Positions 32,050-39,100 of a stretch of 43,966 bases of DNA are shown here, in pieces. Below the pieces are notes generated by a model that was not told the DNA's origin, made no database searches, and saw only the letters and a program-made list of their open reading frames with translations. The position numbers were made by a program, and so were the translations under genes. Positions within the stretch are counted from its first letter, which is position 1. Each line of letters starts with the position of its first letter. This stretch comes from an uncultured Collinsella sp. (lineage in GTDB: Bacteria > Actinomycetota > Coriobacteriia > Coriobacteriales > Coriobacteriaceae): contig CABUUB010000008.1 in the NCBI GenBank assembly GCA_902494625.1, forward strand, positions 1 through 43,966, written 5' to 3'.

Positions 32050-34350
32050 ATGTTCGCAGCCGCCATCTCGCTCGTCGGTCTTGCGGCGACCGTCTACCTT
32101 GTTTTGCGCGAGGCCAAGGTCATTCGCGCTCAGTCGGGCACCGTTGCCAAAAGCGCTCTTGGGTGGAGCGTCGCCTTCGGCCTGTTCCAGCTCTTTTTGA
32201 CCATTTGGGGCGCCATTGGCCTCATCGCCCAAAACGAGCCGCTCGCCTTTGTGATGCTCATCCTGACCAATGCCATTCTCACCGGCTGCGCCTGGGCCAG
32301 CATCGCCCGCGATCGCATCGCCCCGCGCGTCTTTGCGTTCGCCAAGCCCGACGCCCCCGCCCCCACCGGCAAGCTCGCCCGCCTGCGCGGCGCCTTTGTG
32401 GGCAAACCACTCGTCGCCGCCGTCCTGTGCCTGCTGCTCGCCGGCGTCTTTGCGCTGCTGGGCATGGAGGTCTCGTCCAACCACGACTTTACCTGGGTCT
32501 ACCCCCTGTGCATCCTGCTCGAGTGGGCCATCATCACCGTGCTCATGATCGGCTTGTTCTTCCTGTTCCAGCGCCACGGTGCAGCTCCCGCGGTCCTGGC
32601 CTTTGCCCTCTTTGTCCTGGGCATTGCCGAGTTCTTCGTCATTACGTTTAAATCCATGCCCATCCAGCCGGGCGACCTTTCGGCCATTTCCACCGCCGCC
32701 GCGGTCGCCGGCAACGGCTACACCTTCTCGATCTCGCTGTTCTGCGTGCTGTCCATGGGCTTTACCGCCATCTCGATGCTGCTGTGCGAGTACGCTGGCA
32801 TCGTGGCGCCGCATCGCCAGAAGGGCGCCGTCAATGCCAAGCGCATGCTGCTCACCAACCTGCTTGTCGCCGTGCTGTGTCTGGGCGGCGTGACCGCGCA
32901 CGTCACGCTTATCGACTACTACAACACCCTCGGCATCACCGTCTACACCTGGCGCCCGCTCGAGAGCTACTGGCGCGAGGGCTACATGCCCGCTTTCATT
33001 AGCGCAGCGCAGTCCATCAAGCCGCCCAAGCCCGCCGATTACTCCGTCGACGATGCCAAGGCCACGCTCAAAAAGTACGCCAAGGCCTACGACAAGTCCG
33101 ACGCGGCCAAGAGCGACGAGCGCGCCGCCGCAAAGGACCAATTCGACAGCGAGAAGCCCACGGTCATCGCCATCATGAACGAGACGTTCTCGGATCTGTC
33201 GATCTACCAGAACATGCGCGCCGGCTACGAGGGCCCGCAGTATTTTAAGAGCCTGTCCAACTGCCTCAGCCGCGGCAAGCTCTACGTGAGCGCCTACGGC
33301 GGCGGCACCGCCAATACCGAGTTTGAGTTTATGACCGGCAACTCCATGGCAAGCCTGGGCTCGGGCGTGTACCCCTACACCATCTACAACATGGAAACGA
33401 CCGGGAATCTGGCAGAGCAGTTCAAGTCGCTCGGATATTCCACCACGGCCATGCACCCCAACCACGCAACCAACTGGAACCGCGATAACGTCTACAAGGA
33501 CTTTGGCTTTGACCAGTTCCTGTCCATCAACGACTTCCAGGGAGCCGACACCCTGCGCGGCATGGTGACCGACCAGGCTACCTACGACAAGATTCTTGAG
33601 CTGCTCGACCAGAACACCGATCCGCAGTTTATCTTCGACGTGACCATGCAGAACCACTCGGGCTACGATACGGGTCTGCTGCCGGTCGACAAGCAGATGC
33701 ACCTGAACATCGACACGACCGACCTGGACGCCAAGACCATCGAGGACGGCACGCTCTCCGATGTCGACGAGTACGTCTCGTGCATTGAGCAGTCCGACCA
33801 GGCGCTGCGTTACTTCCTCAACGCCCTGAACAAACTCGACCGCAAGGTGGTCGTGGTGTTCTGGGGCGACCACCAGCCGTTCTTCCCGTCCAAGTTCAAC
33901 GATAAGTGGTTTACCGGCGAAGACGATGCCACGCACCAGGAACGTCTGTGGCAGACCGACTACATCATCTGGGCCAACTACGACGTTGCCGGCTGCGACC
34001 AGACGAGTGAGGTCGACGACCTGTCCACCAACTACCTGTCCACCCAGCTGATGCAGCTGATCGGCGCACCGCTGACCGACTACCAGAAGGCGCATATGAC
34101 GCTGCGCGAGTCGCTGCCCGCCATCAACTCGGTGGGCTACGAGGACTCCAGCCTGCGCTGGGCGCTCTCCTCCAACGTCACCGGTGACGACGCCGCCGCC
34201 GCTGCCGCCACCAAGGCACGCGAGGATTACGCCAAGATGCAATACTACGAGATGTTCCGCGACGGCAAGAACGTCTACACCGAGCACTTCCAGACCGAGG
34301 CCAACGAGACCGACCCCAACCTGGCGCCGGGCACGACCAAGATCAAGTAG
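32050..34350 (+). CDS. LTA-synthase-family membrane sulfatase-fold enzyme
   Basis: A 766-residue membrane enzyme. The N-terminal half has about eight to ten helices (residues 1-300), followed by an extracellular alkaline-phosphatase/sulfatase domain from about residue 370 (VIAIMNETFSDLSIY). The metal and nucleophile region reads AYGGGTANTEFEFMTGNS, with Thr420 the likely nucleophile by analogy to LtaS, and WGDHQPFF is the second metal motif. Such enzymes transfer glycerol-phosphate units to build lipoteichoic-type polymers or decorate glycolipids. GAGGAG precedes ATG 32050; GTG 32035 lies within that ribosome binding site. The final 50 residues are Ala-rich and charged. It stands alone, downstream of a divergent nitroreductase. 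Confidence 0.92.
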   Translation: MFAAAISLVGLAATVYLVLREAKVIRAQSGTVAKSALGWSVAFGLFQLFLTIWGAIGLIAQNEPLAFVMLILTNAILTGCAWASIARDRIAPRVFAFAKPDAPAPTGKLARLRGAFVGKPLVAAVLCLLLAGVFALLGMEVSSNHDFTWVYPLCILLEWAIITVLMIGLFFLFQRHGAAPAVLAFALFVLGIAEFFVITFKSMPIQPGDLSAISTAAAVAGNGYTFSISLFCVLSMGFTAISMLLCEYAGIVAPHRQKGAVNAKRMLLTNLLVAVLCLGGVTAHVTLIDYYNTLGITVYTWRPLESYWREGYMPAFISAAQSIKPPKPADYSVDDAKATLKKYAKAYDKSDAAKSDERAAAKDQFDSEKPTVIAIMNETFSDLSIYQNMRAGYEGPQYFKSLSNCLSRGKLYVSAYGGGTANTEFEFMTGNSMASLGSGVYPYTIYNMETTGNLAEQFKSLGYSTTAMHPNHATNWNRDNVYKDFGFDQFLSINDFQGADTLRGMVTDQATYDKILELLDQNTDPQFIFDVTMQNHSGYDTGLLPVDKQMHLNIDTTDLDAKTIEDGTLSDVDEYVSCIEQSDQALRYFLNALNKLDRKVVVVFWGDHQPFFPSKFNDKWFTGEDDATHQERLWQTDYIIWANYDVAGCDQTSEVDDLSTNYLSTQLMQLIGAPLTDYQKAHMTLRESLPAINSVGYEDSSLRWALSSNVTGDDAAAAAATKAREDYAKMQYYEMFRDGKNVYTEHFQTEANETDPNLAPGTTKIK

Positions 34351-34369
34351 CGGCGTGTCTTAACTGGAT

Positions 34370-34498
34370 CGTCTGCCCGGGCGGCGGGACATTAGGTTCC
34401 CTGCTCGGACAGTCCTGCTCGCACGGAGAGCACATTAAGTGCTCTCCGGCTCGTGCGGAACTCGCGATGAACCTAATGTCCCGCCGCCCGGGCAGACG
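34370..34498. repeat. Large cruciform palindrome, 30-bp perfect arms
   Basis: Arms at 34370-34399 and 34469-34498 are exact reverse complements over 30 bp. Within the 69-base centre GGAGAGCAC (34425-34433) and GTGCTCTCC (34439-34447) form a second perfect stem with loop ATTAA, flanked by GCTCGCAC/GCTCGTGC. It starts 20 bases past the LTA synthase stop. The 535-base gap to the next gene holds this, a terminator, a hairpin array and a GC hairpin, but no gene. Confidence 0.88.
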
Positions 34499-34553
34499 CC
34501 TTGTTGTTGGAGCGTGGCTTGTCATGGGAGCATCCGCTGAACATATATAAGTC

Positions 34554-34581
34554 GAAGGCCACGTTATGTGGCCTTCTTTGT
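34554..34581 (+). terminator. Rho-independent terminator downstream of the LTA synthase
   Basis: GAAGGCCAC (34554-34562) pairs perfectly with GTGGCCTTC (34568-34576) around GTTAT, followed by TTTGT. The T tract is short but the hairpin is strong. Confidence 0.65.
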
Positions 34582-34584
34582 ATC

Positions 34585-34785
34585 CGGAAAGTTTGTCCCG
34601 GAATCTGCCTTCGGAATGGGACGCAGTTTCCGCTTGAGAGCCCATTGGGAAACTGTGTCCCGTTCTGAGCCCGGATTCTGGGATGAACTTTCCGCTTGGA
34701 TCATCATCGGGAAACCGCGTCCCACCTTGAGTCAATATTCTGGGACAGACTTTCCGCCAAACCCCTCAACCGGAAAGCCTGTCCC
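34585..34785. repeat. Tandem hairpin array with exact 62-bp period
   Basis: The half-motif GGAAASYYKSGTCCC-like 15-mer starts at 34585, 34647, 34709 and 34771, each 62 bp apart. The partner half (GGGAC-N5-TTTCCGC) ends at 34633, 34695 and 34757, also 62 bp apart. Unit 1 pairs GGGACGCAGTTTCC with GGGAAACTGTGTCCC; unit 3 pairs GGGACAGACTTTCCG with CGGAAAGCCTGTCCC. The bases change in both arms so pairing is kept, although unit 2 pairs less well. The repeats are not identical and have dyad symmetry, so this is not a CRISPR array. Confidence 0.8.
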
Positions 34786-34845
34786 ACTCCGCCCACATCC
34801 GGACATGGAATTATCAGCTTATTAGCCCTTTCATCAATTAAGGGG

Positions 34846-34866
34846 CGCCCGCCCGCCGGGCGGGCG
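34846..34866 (-). terminator. GC hairpin ending the fibre operon
   Basis: CGCCCGCCCG and CGGGCGGGCG pair perfectly around a single C, 20 bases past the stop of the last gene of the minus-strand operon. On the transcript it is followed by CCCCUUAAUU, so it is a weak intrinsic terminator at best. Confidence 0.5.
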
Positions 34867-34885
34867 AAACATTTGGAAGATGGAC

Positions 34886-35584
34886 CTAGCGTTTATCCCT
34901 TCGGGACAAGAACATCGCGGCAATAAAAGCGACAATCGCTAGCGTTAGCAGCGTCAAAAGCAGAGCGAGCGAGTTGTCGCCCGTCGCAGCCAGGCCAAAC
35001 AGGCCGGGCTGTTTGGAGCCAGCGGGCTGCGCGGGAATTGTTTCGCCATCGTCCTCGGCGGTAATCTCCCAGCGGATGGCCTTGCTCGCGTCGGCAAGCT
35101 CGTTGCCCACCGACGTCGGAACACTTAGCTGCAGATTGAGCACCGTGCTGCCATCGCCCGTAAACGTAGCGATCTGGGTGGGGCGAGCGAACACGCTGCC
35201 CGGCGTTCCCGTCTGGAGCCAGCCTGCGGACGCATCGCCCACCGTTGCCGTTAAGGTGATGGGAGACAGCAGGCTCGCCGTCTCGTGGTCGACAACGGCA
35301 CGAACAAATACGCGCACCTGGGACTTTACGCCTGTGGCACGAATCTCGATCTGCTGCTCGCGCACGTCGCCAGGCATTAAATCTTTAAAGGCTGGAAACA
35401 GGTCGGGCTCCCCCGAGGAGCCTGTCGCCCCCGAGACCGTCAGCTGGCGCGCGTTGCCGTCATAGGCAATCGCGGGAGTGTCGGCAAACGCGCGGGCAGG
35501 AACGGCGAGCGCGACCATGCAGAGAATGGCCGCGACCATGCAACGCAAGGAGCGCGCAGCATCTTTGCGAATCGGGAAAGCCAT
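34886..35584 (-). CDS. LAATG-anchored surface protein of the fibre operon
   Basis: A 232-residue secreted protein. Residues 1-35 are a signal peptide (SLRCMVAAILCMVALAVPARAFA). The middle is an all-beta domain with LFPAFKDLMPGDVREQQIEI, the xPGD strand typical of TasA-like and related surface subunits. The C-terminus reads LFGLAATGDNS, a 20-residue hydrophobic segment and SRRDKR: a cell-wall sorting signal of the LAxTG kind used by class E sortases in actinobacteria. It starts 2 bases after the previous stop (ATG 35584); an ORF open to 35815 is only overlap. It is the last gene of the operon and the only one with a sortase signal, so it probably fixes the fibre to the wall. Confidence 0.82.
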   Translation of the reverse strand: MAFPIRKDAARSLRCMVAAILCMVALAVPARAFADTPAIAYDGNARQLTVSGATGSSGEPDLFPAFKDLMPGDVREQQIEIRATGVKSQVRVFVRAVVDHETASLLSPITLTATVGDASAGWLQTGTPGSVFARPTQIATFTGDGSTVLNLQLSVPTSVGNELADASKAIRWEITAEDDGETIPAQPAGSKQPGLFGLAATGDNSLALLLTLLTLAIVAFIAAMFLSRRDKR

Positions 35585-35586
35585 AC

Positions 35587-36156
35587 TTACGCACCTCCGT
35601 GCGGCGGCACCAGCACGCCATTTTTGACCGTGCAGTTCCATGCCTCGGCAACCGCATCGTCGGGTGTGGACTGAATTGCCTGGGTCGAGATGTCGACGAC
35701 CAAGTTCTTGCCGTCCCTTTTCGTCTCGGATACGCTCTTGATGAGCACGTCCGTCTCGCCCATCGGCGCAACAGGCGATGTCCAGTAGTAGAAGCCATCG
35801 GTCGCGACAACCCAAGACGAGGCGCTGTTAGTAGCGGAGGCATCGGACACAGTACCCCACTCAATGGTGTAGTCGGTGCCGGCAGCCGGCTCCTTCCACA
35901 GGCGCGCGCCGTTCTGGTCCTGCCAGTAGATATCCACCGCGACACGTAGGTACGCCGGAGCCGAGCCCGTGTTTTTAATCCTGACGTCACTCTTCACGTT
36001 ATCTTTGAGGGTCTCGTCCACCGAGGGCGTCACCGTTCCGATGCCAAACTCGTTGACCAGCACGCCCGTAACCGAAAGCCATGCAAAGGTACCGGCGACG
36101 CCAGCAAAAAGGAGGATGCCCGCGAGAAGGGCCATGATCTGCTTGCGCTTAGTCAT
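35587..36156 (-). CDS. SipW-dependent fibre subunit 3
   Basis: A 189-residue secreted subunit with a SipW-type signal: MTKRKQIMALLAGILLFAG, then VAGTFAWLSVTGVLVNEFGIG. The short hydrophobic core, aromatic AWLS and N-(E)-F-x-x-G after the cleavage region are the signature of TasA/camelysin-type substrates. The mature part has VRIKNTGSAPAYLRVAVDIYW, the N-x-G strand seen in this fold, and a GFYYWTSPVAPMGETDVL stretch. ATGACTAA is shared with the upstream stop (8-base overlap), so translation is coupled to the giant protein. It has no anchor of its own; it may be a minor or basal subunit. Confidence 0.85.
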   Translation of the reverse strand: MTKRKQIMALLAGILLFAGVAGTFAWLSVTGVLVNEFGIGTVTPSVDETLKDNVKSDVRIKNTGSAPAYLRVAVDIYWQDQNGARLWKEPAAGTDYTIEWGTVSDASATNSASSWVVATDGFYYWTSPVAPMGETDVLIKSVSETKRDGKNLVVDISTQAIQSTPDDAVAEAWNCTVKNGVLVPPHGGA

Positions 36157-39100
36157 CCTGGCCCTCCTTCTTCAGCTTGCCGTTATCCCAAACATTCTTG
36201 GCACGCGAGCCGCCATCGACCCACTTGTCCTTCGCGCGCGTGTTGACGCACGTCACCACGGTGTCGCCCGCGCTCGAGGCGGACGAGATGGTCAGCTCGG
36301 CAGATTTACCGGGCGCCTTGCCCGGCGTGCTCAGCTCTCCCTGGTAGCGCCATGACCAAGCCGTGTCTTCCTCGACGGTATAGAAACCCGCCGGCGCGGC
36401 AAACTGCACGCTGCCGACATACCAGGTCTCACCGTTTTCGTTGCGTTGTTCGCCGACTTTCACCTCGACCATGCGCGTCTCGGCAGAAGAATCCTTCGAG
36501 GCCTTGCGTGTCACCTTAAAGCGGAACGTTTGTCCCATGGCGCTGGTATCGGTAGTCTTTTTAACGATCGTCAGCGCATGAGTCTGGTCAAAGTTAAACA
36601 CGGCGTTGCCGGCGCCCTGCTCGCCTTCGCCCGTCTTCTTGGACTCCAGGCGGTTGGCCAAGTCGAACGAACCGTTACCCGAGCCCAAGCTGTAGAGCGA
36701 GACATACTGGTCGTTAACGGGTTCCTCCGCCATGGACGCACCAGGACCGTAGCTCGCCCGCTTAACGGTAACAGTCAGCTGCGTCCCCATAAACGGCTCG
36801 GCGAAGCAGGCCTTAAACGGCGCCTCGTCGGCGTTGTTGTCGACTGTGTTGCCAGCGGTGGGATCGAGCAGCCACTTAAGCTGCGCGGTCATGGCTACGG
36901 GCCTCTCGGTATGGGACGTATCGTTGGCGGCCACTCGATACGTCACGGGATACAGGTCCATGTCTCCCTTGACCGGCTCGCTCTTAAACTCATCCCAAGA
37001 CTTCGGAGCGCCAACGGCAGGCACATATCGCCACTCCAGGAAGAGCTCGCGTACGTCACCGCTGGCCGCCTGTTCATCGAGCAGCGCGACGATCTTGGAG
37101 TGGGCGTCCGGGTCGTATGCCACGGACTTTTTCTCCATCTCGGGATTGCCGTTTTTGTCATAGACCGGGTTGCCGCTCTCATCCACCTTGGGAACATCGA
37201 CGTTATGGACAAAGCCGGCGCCCGTCGCTCGCTCGCCGTCCGAGTCGACCGTCGCCGTAAAGACGACCGACCCGTCGACACCGTGATAGCGCACCTTATA
37301 CGGCGCGATCTTGTACACCGCGGTGTAGGTCACGCTCTCAAAGGGCTCGTTGCCCTCGAGGGGATACCTCTCGTCATCGGTCATCAGGGTGTAGCTGCCA
37401 TTTTCCTTGTTGTAGTCGCTCGACCAGCCCACGAAGTCATACGAGGTGCCGGCTTCGCCCTCAACGTGAGTCGTGGCGACAAGCGAGATCTGATCGCCGG
37501 AAGCGCTGCGTTCGAACCCGCGTATGGAACCGGGATTTGCAAGGTCATCGTCGATATTCGATTGGACCTGTGCCGTGCACGCTCGATATACCGGATACAG
37601 CTCCATGGGAGCCTTGACCACAGTGTTTTTGTTCACCATGGGAAGACCGTCCGGCCAAACAACATAGCCCTTGCCAGGTGCCGGCTGGGCTTCCGTCCAG
37701 CCCACGAAGACGTTGAACTTACCTGTATCCCCATCGATAGTGCGGACGTCATAAGTAGGCTTCGGGATGCCGCCATCAAGGTTGCCGAGCATATCGCCTT
37801 GCTGAGCAACTTTGCCGTCCACATCCGTGGCATTGAGGTGGTACACAACCGCCAACGGCGAATAGTACGCCACGAATGTATAGGTTCCGCCAGGTTCCAC
37901 CGAATAGGAATATGAGTTATCGCCGTTAGATTCGAGCTCTTTAACCTCACCATTCGGAAGTTCGATTTCGACCTTATCCAGCTTGTATAACTCGTCGCCG
38001 GACTTGTATACCGTCGTTGCGATATCAGGAATCACCGTTGCCGTGGCGGGATCAGCGTCCGCATTGATAACGGGAACGATGTCGTACTTGGGCACATTGA
38101 CTTCAGAAGTGCCCTCAAAACCGGCACGATGCAGGTTGGTGGTGTAGTTAACGTCGTACTTTGCGTACACGGGATACGCATCCTGCCACTCGGTGACCTT
38201 GGAGTCATCCGTCGCCAAGTATGGCGCCGCCTTTTCCGGATCGCTCGTCACATAGGGGTCGTTGGCGACATCATAGATATAGTTCCAGACGGCAGATCCC
38301 TTCTGGACCTCGGCCGTAGAAATCCAGCCCAGGAACTTATAGCCCCGCACGGCCATTTCGGCATCGGTCGGGGAAGCTTCGAGGGTCAGGGGGTTATCAT
38401 ACGATCCCTTCTCACCATCTTCTGGCTTTTCTGCCACTTTAACCGACGTATTAACATGCGGGTAATAATACGTGAACGTCGGATCAACCCCGTTCACCTT
38501 GGCCTGCAGCAAGTTACTCTCATAGCGCCGCGTGGCAGTCCTCACGACATTATCGCCCTTGTTGTAGAAATTAACGTCCGTGGTAATCATCGCGCGAACG
38601 TAGTACTTCTTATCTGTACGCACCATGCTCTCGATGGGATTTTTCACATATGTCCAATATTCACCATCGCGCTCAAGCGTCCAGAAATTCAGGCGATAGC
38701 GATCGTTCACCGGTTTGACCGTTACGTTCAGCGAAGCCGAAGTCCAAGTATCGCTTAGCGTTGCAGCGCCTGGAAAATCGGTATCGGCATAGAGGTTTTT
38801 CAGAGTATCGGCTCCCGTATCGTTTTTAACGTTGTGCGAGTACGCATTAAGGGGACTCACGACAAGGGTATTCGCCGTGAAGCGCGTGCCACACGTTTTG
38901 TCATACCTATCCTTTATACCGTGGTCAACATGCTCCGGACCCCAGTGGACGACGTTTTCACGCAGGAAGGTACTACCGACGTTTTCCTCAAAGGGCGTTT
39001 GATAGCGATTCCAAACGGAACAAAGTAGCTTGCTGTCCGTAAACTCATGGTTGGTATAAGCCCGAACGTAATAATCCACTCGGTACTCAAAGCGGGCGAT

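Noticed and set aside
34585..34785. CRISPR array
   Set aside because: The repeats are imperfect, have strong internal dyads and an exact 62-bp period with related rather than unique spacers. No cas gene is near.
36149..36240. LPxTG or membrane anchor at the end of the 1,819-residue protein
   Set aside because: The C-terminus is polar and charged (KLKKEGQDD) with no hydrophobic stretch after the prealbumin-like domain.
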